Notes: generated from the sequence alone by a model not told the origin. DNA of 64,000 nucleotides from Adlercreutzia sp. ZJ176 (GCF_011038975.1 NZ_JAAKEC010000017.1:1-64000); one strand, 5' to 3'. Counted from the first letter of the stretch, positions 52,325-62,098 are shown. A program made the numbers and translations.

Positions 52325-53415
52325 CCTCGCCCGAAACGACGTCCCAGCCGACGAGAGATCCCCTGCTCCCCGTGCGATCCGTTGCTCTCGGGGTAGTGGC
52401 TCTGGACGAGGAGGCCTACCTGCCCAGCCTGCTCGATGACATCATCTCGCAGGACTTCGACCACGGGTCCATGGAGGTCATCCTGGTCGACGGGGGGTCT
52501 TCGGATTCCACCAAGGAGATCATGCGCGAGTTCGCCGCGAAGCAGAGCGGGTTCTCGCGCGTTTGCGTGTTCGACAACCCCAAGAAAACGCAGCCTGCCG
52601 GCTGGAACATGGTGCTGCGAGAAATGACGAGCGATGCGGTGATTCGCGTCGACGCCCATGCCTCCATCGCCCCTGATTTCGTTTCCCAAAGCGTGCGCGT
52701 GCTCAATGCCGGCGAATCGATATGCGGCGGTCATCGCGCCACGGAAGTACCCCAAGCGTTGAAGACGCCGTGGCGAGAAACGCTGCACGCGGCCGAGGAG
52801 GCCGCTTTCGGCAGCAGCGCAGCGTCATACCGTCGCGAAGGCGAAGCGCGCTACGTGGACTCCGTCTTTCACGGCGCCTATCGTCGCGAAGCGATAGAAC
52901 GCATAGGCTTGTTCAATGAAGTCTTGCTGCGCACCGAGGACAACGACTACCACTATCGGGCAAGGAAAGCCGGCTACCGGATACGATTCGATCCCGCCAT
53001 CTCGTCAGTCCAGTTCATGAGGTCATCCCTCCCTAAGATGCTGAAGCAGAAGTACGGGAACGGCTACTGGATAGGCCGCACGCTGTTCGTACAGCCAGGC
53101 TGCATATCCCCGTTCCACCTGATTCCGCTCGTGTTTGCACTTGGCGTAATAGCCCTTGCTCTTGCGGGAGCGCTGACAAGCTGGGCCCCGTTCGCAATAT
53201 GCGGCGCGATCTACGCCACTCTGTGCGCAGCCCTCTCGATACGCACCGCCGTTCAGTCAGGCAAGGCAAACCCCACCATGCTCGCCCTGCCCTTGGTGTT
53301 TTTCGGCATTCACCTATCCTATGGACTTGGCAGCTTGTCGGGAGCCTTGAGTGGCCTTGCACGCCCCTTGGAAAAAGAGCACACGAAGGAAGCAAGTGAT
53401 GACGAACGCACATGA
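52321..53415 (+). CDS. GT2 family glycosyltransferase with C-terminal membrane helices (ExoA-like)
   Basis: The 364-residue protein has SVALGVVALDEEAYLPSLLD, VILVDGGSSDST, IRVDAHASIAPDF and LRTEDNDYHYRARKAGYR, the ExoA/succinoglycan-type GT2 pattern, followed by three hydrophobic helices (about residues 255-345). Its ATGA overlap with the upstream GT2 and 17-base overlap with the next GT2 mark a tightly coupled three-gene group. Confidence 0.86.
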   Translation: MTSPETTSQPTRDPLLPVRSVALGVVALDEEAYLPSLLDDIISQDFDHGSMEVILVDGGSSDSTKEIMREFAAKQSGFSRVCVFDNPKKTQPAGWNMVLREMTSDAVIRVDAHASIAPDFVSQSVRVLNAGESICGGHRATEVPQALKTPWRETLHAAEEAAFGSSAASYRREGEARYVDSVFHGAYRREAIERIGLFNEVLLRTEDNDYHYRARKAGYRIRFDPAISSVQFMRSSLPKMLKQKYGNGYWIGRTLFVQPGCISPFHLIPLVFALGVIALALAGALTSWAPFAICGAIYATLCAALSIRTAVQSGKANPTMLALPLVFFGIHLSYGLGSLSGALSGLARPLEKEHTKEASDDERT

Positions 53416-54340
53416 GGCCCGAAAAAAGCGCATTGCCGCCGTCGTAGTCACCTACAACCGCAAGGACCTCCTCTTGGAGTGCGTGGAGCACCTGCGCAAG
53501 CAAGATCTCGGCGCTTATGGCGATGACTGCTCACTCGACATTTTGATATGCGACAATGCGAGCACCGACGGAACAGCGGAAGCCCTGAGCTTCCTCATTG
53601 AAGAACGAGCTGTTCGCTACTTCAACACAGGCGCAAACCTGGGCGGAGCCGGCGGCTTCAACTACGGGATGAAACAAGCCGTGCTCGACGGCTACGACTA
53701 CCTATGGGTCATGGATGACGATTGCATGACACACGCCGACTCCCTGAGGGGCCTCCTGTGGGCCATTGAGGCAGTCGGTGGCGATTTCGGCTTTCTGTCC
53801 AGCGTGACGCGCTGGACAGACGGCTCCATCTGCCGCGCGAACATCCAGCAGCATCCTTGGGCACATGACATCACTGACTTTTCCCTCCCCCTGCAACCAT
53901 GCACCTATGCGACGTTCGTAAGCTTGCTCGTACCCGCCGCCATGGTGCTCAAGGAGGGGCTGCCCATCAAGGAGTTCTTCATCTGGTCAGATGACTGGGA
54001 GTTCACGCGGAGGCTTTCACTCAAGTATCCTTGCTATGTGGTGGGAGAAAGCGTCGTGACCCACGCCTCGAAATCGAACGGAGCCGGTGCTATAGCCACC
54101 GTGTCCCCAGACAGGCTGGACAACTATCGGCGGCTCTACCGAAACGACGTGTACGTGTACCGTAAAGAAGGTTTGAAAGGCTATGCGTACCTGGCGACGA
54201 GGGCATTGCTCCACATAGGCAAGGTGCTTGTCCTCTCCAAAGGCGACCGCCTGATGAAAATCAAGATCATTCTTGCAAGCAGCTTGGAAGGCATGAGGTT
54301 CAATCCGCCGATTGAGTACGTCAGCACCAAGGAGGCTTAG
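53399..54340 (+). CDS. GT2 glycosyltransferase (GlfT/rhamnosyltransferase-like)
   Basis: The 313-residue enzyme has IAAVVVTYNRKDLLLECVEH, ICDNASTDGTAEAL, NLGGAGGFNYGM and WVMDDDCMTHADSL (DDD metal motif), a pattern found in galactofuranosyl- and rhamnosyltransferases. With rmlABC in the same locus a deoxyhexose donor is plausible. The ATG at 53399 follows GGAAG inside the previous gene. Confidence 0.87.
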   Translation: MTNAHEARKKRIAAVVVTYNRKDLLLECVEHLRKQDLGAYGDDCSLDILICDNASTDGTAEALSFLIEERAVRYFNTGANLGGAGGFNYGMKQAVLDGYDYLWVMDDDCMTHADSLRGLLWAIEAVGGDFGFLSSVTRWTDGSICRANIQQHPWAHDITDFSLPLQPCTYATFVSLLVPAAMVLKEGLPIKEFFIWSDDWEFTRRLSLKYPCYVVGESVVTHASKSNGAGAIATVSPDRLDNYRRLYRNDVYVYRKEGLKGYAYLATRALLHIGKVLVLSKGDRLMKIKIILASSLEGMRFNPPIEYVSTKEA

Positions 54341-54444
54341 CCCAGGGTATACCTCAAGATCGTGGATTTGATACGCAGTTTGCTCTAGTCTGCTGCATGT
54401 AAACTCGCTTCGGAGGAAAATATCTGATTTGGGTTCGGCTTTTG

Positions 54445-54474
54445 CCGCGATGCATCGCATGCGCTGCATCGCGG
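54445..54474. repeat. Short hairpin repeats between GT2 and DegT genes
   Basis: Exact 10-bp arms CCGCGATGCA / TGCATCGCGG with a 10-base loop lie at 54445-54474; a second small hairpin (GCACGCG TTAT CGCGTGC) follows at about 54488-54507. No T run and no gene are seen in 54341-54565. Confidence 0.65.
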
Positions 54475-54565
54475 GCCGCCGGCATCGCGCACGCGTTATC
54501 GCGTGCCGCCGCTGTCGCGCGCAGCAAGCTCGACCCGCCAAGGCAACCAACGACGAAGGACCCTC

Positions 54566-55810
54566 ATGGCTGAAGCCGTATCGCGTCACATAGCGTTCTC
54601 CCCGCCTGACATCACCGAGGAGGACATCAGCGAAGTCGTCGAGGCGCTGCGCAGCGGCTGGATCACCACCGGCCCGCGCACCAAGCAGTTCGAGCGCGAC
54701 CTCGCCGTGTTCACCGGCGCAGCAGGCGTGGCCACCTTCTCCTCGGCCACGGCAGCGCTCGAGTGCGCCCTGCACGCCCTGGGCATCGGCCCTGGCGACG
54801 AGGTCATCACGAGCTCTTACACCTACACGGCCTCGTGCTCGTGCATCTGCCATGTCGGTGCCACACCCGTCCTTTGCGACACGGCGCCCGGCTCCTTCGA
54901 GATGGACTACGACCGGCTCCCGAGCCTCATCACCGAGCGCACGCGCGCGATCATCCCCGTCGACATCGCCGGCCGCATGGCCGACTACGACCGGCTGACC
55001 GCAGCCCTCGAGAGCGCCTCGAGCCGCTGGAGGCCGGCGAACGCCGCGCAGGAGCGCTTCACGCGCCCCGTCATCATCGCGGACGGCGCGCACTCGCTCG
55101 GCGCCGCCTACCACGGCCGCCCGTCGGGCTCCGTCGCCGACTTCACCGCATTCTCGTTCCACGCCGTGAAGAACCTCACCACTGCGGAGGGCGGCGCGCT
55201 CGCCTGGCGCGAGGGCGCGGCTGACTCCGACGAGCTCTACCACAAGCTCATGCTGCTCTCCCTGCACGGCCAGAGCAAGGACGCGCTGGCGAAGGACCGC
55301 GCGGGCGCCTGGGAGTACGACGTCGCGTTCCCCGGCTACAAGTGCAACATGACCGACCTGCAGGCAGCGCTCGGGCTCACCCAGCTCAGGCGCTACCCCG
55401 CGCTCATGGCGCGGCGCCACGAGATCATCAGGCAGTACGAGGATGGCCTCGCCGAGCTCGACGTGGAGACCTTCGCGCACACGAGCGAGGTGTCGGGCGG
55501 CAGCTTCAAGTCAAGCGGTCACCTCATGCTCACGCGCCTTGCGGGCAAGAGCATCGACTTCCGCAACCAGCTCATCGAGCGCATGGCCGCTGCCGGCGTG
55601 GCGGCGAACGTGCACTACAAGCCGCTGCCGCTGCTCACGGCCTACCAGAAGCTGGGGTTCGACATCGCCGACTTCCCCTGCGCCCTCGCCCAATACGAGA
55701 ACGAGGTGACCTTGCCGCTGCACACGCTGCTCACCGACGACGACGTGGCCTTCGTGCTCGACACGTTCAAGCGCGCCTACACGGGCCTGGAAGCCGAAGG
55801 CGTTCGCTAG
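54566..55810 (+). CDS. DegT/DnrJ/EryC1 (PglE-like) PLP aminotransferase
   Basis: The 414-residue PLP enzyme has WITTGPRTKQFERDLA, ITSSYTYTASCSCICHVG, IADGAHSLGAAY and the Schiff-base Lys in SFHAVKNLTTAEGGAL. It would aminate a UDP-4-keto sugar. With the PglC-like transferase directly downstream and the PglF-like dehydratase at 60213-62048 it forms a plausible bacillosamine-type route (inference). The ATG at 54566 follows GAAGGACC. GC rises again from here. Confidence 0.9.
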   Translation: MAEAVSRHIAFSPPDITEEDISEVVEALRSGWITTGPRTKQFERDLAVFTGAAGVATFSSATAALECALHALGIGPGDEVITSSYTYTASCSCICHVGATPVLCDTAPGSFEMDYDRLPSLITERTRAIIPVDIAGRMADYDRLTAALESASSRWRPANAAQERFTRPVIIADGAHSLGAAYHGRPSGSVADFTAFSFHAVKNLTTAEGGALAWREGAADSDELYHKLMLLSLHGQSKDALAKDRAGAWEYDVAFPGYKCNMTDLQAALGLTQLRRYPALMARRHEIIRQYEDGLAELDVETFAHTSEVSGGSFKSSGHLMLTRLAGKSIDFRNQLIERMAAAGVAANVHYKPLPLLTAYQKLGFDIADFPCALAQYENEVTLPLHTLLTDDDVAFVLDTFKRAYTGLEAEGVR

Positions 55811-56413
55811 ATGTACCAGCGCTTCGGAAAACGCCTGTGCGACATCGTGGTCAGCGTGGTCGCGCTGCCCTTCGTGCTGCTCATCATCACCGTGCTCGCG
55901 CCGCTCATCCGCTTCGAGGACGGCGGCCCCGTGTTCTACAACGCGCCGCGCGTGGGCAAGGACGGACGCGACTTCACGATGTACAAGCTGCGCTCCATGC
56001 GCGTGAACGCGCCTGACCTGCTCATGCCCGACGGGTCGACGTACAACGGCGAGGACGACCCGCGCATGACGCGCGTGGGCGCCTTCATGCGCAAGACGAG
56101 CCTCGACGAGATGCCGCAGTTCCTCAACGTGCTGAGGGGTGACATGAGCGTGGTGGGCCCTCGCCCTGACCTGCGCCGCGAGACCGAGCTCTACCAGGGC
56201 GAGGAGCACCGCAAGCTCACCGTGAAGCCCGGCGTCACCGGCTACGCCGCCGTCTACGGCCGCAACTCGCTCCCCTGGCACAGCCGCCTCGCCCTCGACA
56301 TCTACTACGTCGATCACCTGAGCTTCCCCCTCGACGTCAAAGTGTTCTTCAAGACGTTCTCCACCGTGCTGGGCCAGGAGGGCGTGTATGTGGAGGAGAG
56401 CTCAAAGAACTAG
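55811..56413 (+). CDS. Polyprenyl-phosphate sugar-1-phosphate transferase (PglC/WcaJ C-domain-like)
   Basis: The 200-residue monotopic enzyme has one N-terminal hydrophobic segment (DIVVSVVALPFVLLIITVLA), then GGPVFYNAPRVGKDGRDFTM, KLRSM and TSLDEMPQFLNVLRGDMSVV followed by GPRP, the small-PGT signature with the catalytic Asp-Glu. It starts glycan assembly on undecaprenyl phosphate. The ATG begins directly after the aminotransferase stop, so the two are coupled. Confidence 0.93.
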   Translation: MYQRFGKRLCDIVVSVVALPFVLLIITVLAPLIRFEDGGPVFYNAPRVGKDGRDFTMYKLRSMRVNAPDLLMPDGSTYNGEDDPRMTRVGAFMRKTSLDEMPQFLNVLRGDMSVVGPRPDLRRETELYQGEEHRKLTVKPGVTGYAAVYGRNSLPWHSRLALDIYYVDHLSFPLDVKVFFKTFSTVLGQEGVYVEESSKN

Positions 56414-56526
56414 GGGCTTGCAGGTCCTCGCGAAGGAACACCCGGGCTCAACGGGATGCGATCCGGCGTCCCCTTGCGCTAAACTGTTACGTTGAACCGT
56501 TCATCGGCAAGGAGAAGAGCACCTCT

Positions 56527-57627
56527 ATGCACAGCGATCCAAGCACCCTCGTCACCGTCATCGTGCCCATCTACAACGTTGAGAAGTATCTCGAGCAGTG
56601 TCTCTCGAGCATCGCTTCGCAAACTCACAAGTCGCTGGAAGTTCTCTGCATCAACGACGGCAGCACCGATTCGTCGCGAAGCATTGCCGAGCGGTTCGCG
56701 AGCAATGACAAGCGCTTTACCGTCATCAGCAAACGCAACGAGGGCTATGGCGCCAGCTGTAACCTCGGCATCGAGAGGGCGCGCGGAAAGTGGATCTCCA
56801 TCATCGAACCCGATGACTGGATCGACCCCGCCATGTACGAGGACATGCTCAGCTTAGCTGGTCGATTCAAGGAAGAAGTCGATGTGGTGAAGACGCCTTG
56901 GATCGAAGTCCGCTTCTGGGACAACCCGAAAACCCAGGCGGAACGGCCTTGCACCATATACAGGCGAATGGAGACGTCGACTAAGCCCTTCACGATCAAG
57001 GACAGCCCCGTCCTCCTGGAAACGCACCCCTCGATATGGTCAGCGCTCTATCGCAAGGATTTCCTTGACGAGAAGAGCATCCGGTTCATTCCCTACCCAG
57101 GCGCAGGATGGGCTGACAACCCCTTCCTCATCGAATCGCTCTGTCAGGCAAGCAGCATCCTCTATCTCGACGCCCCGTACTACCACTATCGATTCGACCT
57201 TCCTGGATCGACCCTCAACCATCAGAGCGATGAGGCCATCGCGAGGCCGTTCGACCGATGGATTGACATGATGCGCATACTTGACGAACTAGGCATCGAC
57301 GATCGAGGCGTACTCGAGGCCCACCACGTCAGAGGGTTCGATTACGTCGCTGGAGCCATCTACGATGACGGCTGGGGCAATCCCCTCGTCCAGTCGAAAA
57401 CGCGCGAAGTTTTCGAGATGATGGACGAGTCGATCGTCGTGGAGTGCCCGAGGATAAACATGCGCAAGAAACGCCTCTTCTTCAAGGTGATGGGAAGGCC
57501 TGCGCCCCGCCTCTTCCGCTTGGCAAGAGTCAAGTTTCTCGCAAGCGAGACGATCCACCTGCTCAAAATCTACGGCATCAAGCCGATCATCGAGCACTCC
57601 TCCTTCCGCCTTCCTTCGGAGGCATAG
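56527..57627 (+). CDS. GT2 family glycosyltransferase
   Basis: The 366-residue enzyme has VTVIVPIYNVEKYLEQCLSS, LCINDGSTDSS and WISIIEPDDWIDPAM. C-terminal motifs HPSIWSALYRKDFLDEKSI and YPGAGWADN mark it as a paralog of the GT2 at 51236-52324. AAGGAG lies upstream of the ATG. Confidence 0.87.
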   Translation: MHSDPSTLVTVIVPIYNVEKYLEQCLSSIASQTHKSLEVLCINDGSTDSSRSIAERFASNDKRFTVISKRNEGYGASCNLGIERARGKWISIIEPDDWIDPAMYEDMLSLAGRFKEEVDVVKTPWIEVRFWDNPKTQAERPCTIYRRMETSTKPFTIKDSPVLLETHPSIWSALYRKDFLDEKSIRFIPYPGAGWADNPFLIESLCQASSILYLDAPYYHYRFDLPGSTLNHQSDEAIARPFDRWIDMMRILDELGIDDRGVLEAHHVRGFDYVAGAIYDDGWGNPLVQSKTREVFEMMDESIVVECPRINMRKKRLFFKVMGRPAPRLFRLARVKFLASETIHLLKIYGIKPIIEHSSFRLPSEA

Positions 57628-57900
57628 GCCAACGAAGCAGGTCCTTCGTCTTGCTTCTGCGGAGCCAGCATCAAAAGGTCGGGTCGGCCTGGTGAGCAAC
57701 TTTCCCACTCGCCATCACCCATCACGGCAATGTGGCGCACATCGTTCGTCCGAGCATGGTCCAAGACAACCAACTCTGAGCCGTTCCTCTTCTCGGAAGG
57801 CCCACTCGAGCTGCTCTTGCAGCCCGACAGAAGCATCAAGCTCGTCAAAGCAAGACAGGCGAGCAAAACACCCGTCGCTCACAACGGAACACTTTTTCTT
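57570..57900 (-). pseudogene. Truncated or frameshifted lipoprotein remnant
   Basis: On the minus strand a frame reads LACLALTSLMLLSGC then KSSSSGPSEKRNGSELVVLD, an ideal lipoprotein signal core and lipobox. A basic n-region (LKKKKCSVVSDG) lies just upstream in another frame, so a frameshift near 57870 probably broke the gene. It then runs ~80 codons into the antisense of the GT2 3' end. The rest of the 57628-58036 gap shows nothing else. Confidence 0.35.
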
Positions 57901-58036
57901 CTTAAGCCAACGACATCCACCGTCAAAGCTCCCTTTTGTGCTATTCAAATACAAATAGCCTCTCATATGGAATAATGAAATACCAGACTGTCTACCAGAT
58001 CCGAGCGCAGGCGAATCACCTTGAAGGAGCGCGGCT

Positions 58037-59065
58037 ATGCAACATCCAAAACTATCGTTTGTCGTTCCGGCATACAACATCGATCGCTACCTCGACGAAT
58101 GTCTGGAGTCGCTTTGCGGGCAAACCTATTCGAACCTGGAGATCATCTGCGTAGATGACGGCTCTTCCGACAACTCCCTCGACGTGCTGCGAAAATGGGA
58201 GCAGCGCGATAGCCGGGTGAAGGTCATCTCCCAAACAAATAAGGGCGTGTCGCGCGCCCGAAACGAAGGCATGAGGCAGGCTACCGGCGACTACATCGGA
58301 TTCGTCGACGGAGACGACTACCTCGACCTCGATGCTGCGGAGAAGATGGTTGAGAAGATCCTCGCCCACGAGGCGGACATCGTCGTGTATGGGGGGAGGG
58401 CCTTCCCAGAGACGCAGTGGGTGACCGAGGTGTTCGGCCCGCGCGACGTCGTGCGAGAAGGCGACGGTCGCTTCATGATCTTCGAGGAGCGCGGCTGCAT
58501 ACCCTCCGCCTCGAACAAGGTGTATCGCCGCAGCCTCCTGGAGCAAAACGACTTGGAGTTCAACGAGAGCCTCATCTTGGGCGAAGACACCTCGCTGCAA
58601 TTCCTCATCTTCCCCCTAGCACAGCGGGTCGTCTTTATGTCGAACCGCTTCTATCACTACCGATTCAATCGCGAAGGATCAGCCGTCACCGAGGAGTTCA
58701 AGAACAAGCTCCCCCAGCTCCTCAAGCACATAGACGTCTTCAGATACATCTCGAACGAATGGGATCAACGCGGCTATCTGGCAGATTGCAAGCCGCAGTT
58801 CCTCGACTGCATATCCTTCATCTTCAGCGACTTCTCTGAGCTTAACTCAGAAGAGCGGCTGGCCTTCTCCGCCAAGTTTGCATCTGCCTATGCACAGCAC
58901 TTCTCACACAGCGACCTCAAAGGAATATCGTCAGGAGAAGCGCGCTATCGCTACGAGCTGTTCCTCGATCTGGCATCTGGAAAATCGGCGAGAAGAGCTG
59001 AGCTGCTCTACAGCGCTCATGCGGCGCTCTCGGGCGCATACAGGAGACTGCGAGCGATTCTTTGA
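58037..59065 (+). CDS. GT2 family glycosyltransferase
   Basis: The 342-residue enzyme has LSFVVPAYNIDRYLDECLES, ICVDDGSSDNS and GFVDGDDYLDLD. Its C-terminal helical part resembles the GT2 at 45787-47034. AAGGAG lies seven bases before the ATG. It is convergent with the next GT2. Confidence 0.87.
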   Translation: MQHPKLSFVVPAYNIDRYLDECLESLCGQTYSNLEIICVDDGSSDNSLDVLRKWEQRDSRVKVISQTNKGVSRARNEGMRQATGDYIGFVDGDDYLDLDAAEKMVEKILAHEADIVVYGGRAFPETQWVTEVFGPRDVVREGDGRFMIFEERGCIPSASNKVYRRSLLEQNDLEFNESLILGEDTSLQFLIFPLAQRVVFMSNRFYHYRFNREGSAVTEEFKNKLPQLLKHIDVFRYISNEWDQRGYLADCKPQFLDCISFIFSDFSELNSEERLAFSAKFASAYAQHFSHSDLKGISSGEARYRYELFLDLASGKSARRAELLYSAHAALSGAYRRLRAIL

Positions 59066-59147
59066 GGCGCCTCGGCTAAAGACTTGATGCCTCCTTCATT
59101 GTGAAATGCCTTGGCATGAGACAAAAGCCGCTTCGTAGGGGCTGAGG

Positions 59148-60185
59148 TCACCGACATACGCCTATCTTGCGCTTAACCCTCTGCATGTCTCGGTAGAGGC
59201 GCACGTGACGAGGCGACCAGCAATCTCTCAAGCTCACGAATTCGCGCGGGTTTTTCATGAGAAGACGAAGGTCGCTCCACTGCTCATAGGTGTAGTGAAA
59301 GGAATCGAGGATGCCCTCCTCGTCGTGACGCAGAAAGTCGACAGCCATCTTCTTCGCGTATTCCTCGTGATAGGCAGGGTCAATGCGGTTGTAATTCCAA
59401 AAGCAGCATCCACCGAATTTTCTCGCAGCCATAACAGGGAGAAGAGAGGCGAAGCGATTCAGGTCGCCCTTCAAGAAGCGCTCCAGATAATCATACTCAG
59501 CCGGTACGCTGTAGATCTTGTCCTTCTGATTGATGGAAGAAGACTCGTTGTCCTGACGATAGTACACGAAGGATTCCCTCATGAGATATGCCGTCTGAGC
59601 ACACGCCCACAGCATAAAAGAGAAAGCGGTATCCTGGTATGCCGCACCTGGAGTTTCCTGCAGCTTAAGCTCATTGTCCGTAATCACCGATCGTCGCACC
59701 AAGGTAGCCCATAGAGCAGACGGAAGATGGAAGCACTCGACGTGCTCGCGGGGATCGAGGACGAATCCGCAGATCGCCTGATCGTTGAAATGGATTTCCT
59801 CTGTTTTGTCGCAGGGAATCGACCAGTAGTACTTCACGTCAGCCCGCACGATGTCGACGTCGCTTGCCTCGGCGCATCCGACCATGCTTTCGAGCATGGT
59901 AACGTCGCAGAAGTCGTCCGACTCGAGCACGCCCACGTAATCGCCCGTCGCGGCAGCAAAGCCAACGTTGAGCGAATGCCCGTACCCCGCATTTGACTTC
60001 GTAATCACCTTGAAGCGAGAATCGCGCTTCTCGTATTCGCGAAGAATGGGCAGCGAGCCGTCGGTCGACCCATCATCAACGCATATCACCTCAAAGTCCT
60101 GAAGCGTCTGATGAAGCAGGCTGTCAAGACACTGTCTCAAGTATCTCTCTACGTTGTAAACGGGAACAATGATAGAGGCTTTCAA
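59148..60185 (-). CDS. GT2 family glycosyltransferase
   Basis: The 345-residue enzyme has ASIIVPVYNVERYLRQCLDS, ICVDDGSTDGS and VGVLESDDFCDVTML. ETPGAAYQDTAFSFMLWACA and YYRQDNESSSIN mark it as a paralog of the GT2 at 47041-48111. The start is a TTG at 60185 with GGAG six bases upstream, 27 bases after the PglF-like stop, so it is probably cotranscribed with that gene. Confidence 0.87.
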   Translation of the reverse strand: MKASIIVPVYNVERYLRQCLDSLLHQTLQDFEVICVDDGSTDGSLPILREYEKRDSRFKVITKSNAGYGHSLNVGFAAATGDYVGVLESDDFCDVTMLESMVGCAEASDVDIVRADVKYYWSIPCDKTEEIHFNDQAICGFVLDPREHVECFHLPSALWATLVRRSVITDNELKLQETPGAAYQDTAFSFMLWACAQTAYLMRESFVYYRQDNESSSINQKDKIYSVPAEYDYLERFLKGDLNRFASLLPVMAARKFGGCCFWNYNRIDPAYHEEYAKKMAVDFLRHDEEGILDSFHYTYEQWSDLRLLMKNPREFVSLRDCWSPRHVRLYRDMQRVKRKIGVCR

Positions 60186-60212
60186 GTCAACTCCGCAATC
60201 TCATGTTTTTCA

Positions 60213-62048
60213 TTACCCGCGCGTGAAATGGTACGTCGGCACGGCGCTTTCCAGCACGCGAATGGCTTCCTCGTCCGTGGCTGCGATGACGGCCCTCAGC
60301 TCCTCGAGCTTGGCAGCCACCTCGTCGTAGCTGATCCCCTGGCCGACCGACACCATGATGGACGAGCTGCCCGTGGGGAGCGTGTTCTCCTCGTCCATCA
60401 GCAGCTCCTCGTACATCTTCTCGCCGTCGCGCAAGCCCGTGAACTCGATCTCGATGTCCTCGCCGAGCTTCAGGCCCGACAGGCGGATCAGGTTGCGCGC
60501 CAAGTCGAGGATCTTCACCGGCTCGCCCATGTCAAGGATGAAGATCTCGCCGCCGCGTGCCATGCCACCCGCCTGGATGACCAGGCGCGTCGCCTCGGGG
60601 ATGGTCATGAAGTACCGCTCGATGTCGGGGTGCGTCACCGTCACCGGGCCGCCCTGCGCGATCTGCCGCTTGAACAGGGGGATCACGCTGCCGTTCGAGC
60701 CGAGCACGTTGCCGAAGCGCACCGCCGTGAACACCGTCTTCGACGTGCGCGCATAGTACTGCATGATCATCTCACCCATGCGCTTGGTGGCGCCCATGAC
60801 GCTCGTGGGGTTCACCGCCTTATCGGTTGAGATGAAGATGAAGCGCGCCACCCCGTGCTCATCGGCCGCGCGTACCACGTTCAGCGTGCCGAACACGTTG
60901 TTGCTGATCGCCTCGCGCGGGCATGCCTCCATGAGCGGCACGTGCTTGTGCGCTGCCGCATGGAACACCGCCGACGGCGCGTAGCGGGCAAACACCTCCT
61001 CGACGCGCGCCTCATCGCACACGCTGCCGATCTCGACCGCCACGTCAAGCCCGGGGTGCTCGGCGAGCAGCTCGTTGCGCAGCATGTACGCGTCGTTCTC
61101 ATAGATGTCAAACACCACGACGCGCGCAGGGCCGACCTTCGCCAGCTGACGGCAGAGCTCGCTTCCGATGGAGCCGCCGCCGCCCGTCACCAGCATCGTG
61201 TTGCCCGTGACGTACGTCGCCGCCGTGCGCGTGTCGAGCACGATCTCGTCGCGCCCGAGGAGGTCCGTCACGTCGACGTCGCGAAACGCCACCACGCCCA
61301 AGTCCTCGATGTCGATGTCGCGGATGTTGGGAAGCGTGCGCAGCGTGCACTCGGTAGACGTGCAGATGGAGTAGATCTTCTTGCGCTCGGCAGCCGAAGC
61401 GGAGGGAATGGCCACCACAATCTGGCCCACGTCATACCGCTTTACCAGCTCGGGAATGTCGTCGGTCGTCCCGACGACCTTGACGCCGTGGATGCGCTTG
61501 TTCTTCTTCAGCGGGTCGTCGTCGGTGGCAGCCACCGGCACGCCCGGCATGTTCGGATCCTTCGAGAGCATGCGGCCGATCGTCAGCGCGCCGGTCTCGC
61601 CCGCGCCCACGATGAGCGTGCGGGGGCTCTCCCCCGACGCACGCCGCAGCTGGCGCTTCTTGCTCTTGACGATGCGCCACAGCATGCGCACGCCGCCGAC
61701 GAAGAGCACCAGCAAAATGCCCGAGCCCACAAACACCCTGATGGGAAGGCGCACGTCCGCAAGCCACAGAAACACCGCGCCGAGGAGCGTGGACACGAAC
61801 ATCGACAGCACGATCTGGAGGAGCTCGTCGATGCCAGCATACTCCCAGAGGTTGTTGTACAGGCGAAAGCCCGCCAAGACACCCACGTTGATCAGCGCAA
61901 GGATGCCCAGGATGAAGAATATCTCCGTGTTGACGAACACCTCGTCGTACACGTTCGTCAGAAGGGATGCGAGCCAATAGGCAATGTAAGTGGAAGCCAC
62001 GTCAGCAAAAAGAAGGATGCCCATCCTCCCCGCCGTGCGAATGTCCAT
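60213..62048 (-). CDS. PglF/WbpM-like membrane UDP-N-acetylhexosamine 4,6-dehydratase
   Basis: The 611-residue protein has four N-terminal membrane helices (to about residue 130), a first Rossmann region (IVGAGETGALTIGRML), and a second SDR domain (VTGGGGSIGSELCRQLAK; FHAAAHKHVPLME; STDKAVNPTSVMGATKRMGE), the large PglF/CapD/WbpM type. It makes UDP-4-keto-6-deoxy-HexNAc for the DegT aminotransferase. AAGGAGCTCT precedes the ATG at 62048; eleven upstream in-frame codons are unlikely. Confidence 0.92.
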   Translation of the reverse strand: MDIRTAGRMGILLFADVASTYIAYWLASLLTNVYDEVFVNTEIFFILGILALINVGVLAGFRLYNNLWEYAGIDELLQIVLSMFVSTLLGAVFLWLADVRLPIRVFVGSGILLVLFVGGVRMLWRIVKSKKRQLRRASGESPRTLIVGAGETGALTIGRMLSKDPNMPGVPVAATDDDPLKKNKRIHGVKVVGTTDDIPELVKRYDVGQIVVAIPSASAAERKKIYSICTSTECTLRTLPNIRDIDIEDLGVVAFRDVDVTDLLGRDEIVLDTRTAATYVTGNTMLVTGGGGSIGSELCRQLAKVGPARVVVFDIYENDAYMLRNELLAEHPGLDVAVEIGSVCDEARVEEVFARYAPSAVFHAAAHKHVPLMEACPREAISNNVFGTLNVVRAADEHGVARFIFISTDKAVNPTSVMGATKRMGEMIMQYYARTSKTVFTAVRFGNVLGSNGSVIPLFKRQIAQGGPVTVTHPDIERYFMTIPEATRLVIQAGGMARGGEIFILDMGEPVKILDLARNLIRLSGLKLGEDIEIEFTGLRDGEKMYEELLMDEENTLPTGSSSIMVSVGQGISYDEVAAKLEELRAVIAATDEEAIRVLESAVPTYHFTRG

Positions 62049-62092
62049 AGAGCTCCTTGCCGAACGCAGTCGTTTTCTCAAACTAACATGTT

Positions 62093-62098
62093 ATTGTA
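62093..62098 (-). promoter_or_regulatory. Candidate -10 element for the PglF-like gene
   Basis: TACAAT on the minus strand lies 45 bases upstream of the ATG in an AT-rich divergent region. No clear -35. Confidence 0.35.

Noticed and set aside
54017-55480. A 487-codon minus-strand open frame opposite the DegT aminotransferase
   Set aside because: Composition is Arg/Ala/Val/Gly-rich without motifs and the plus strand has clear PLP-enzyme motifs.
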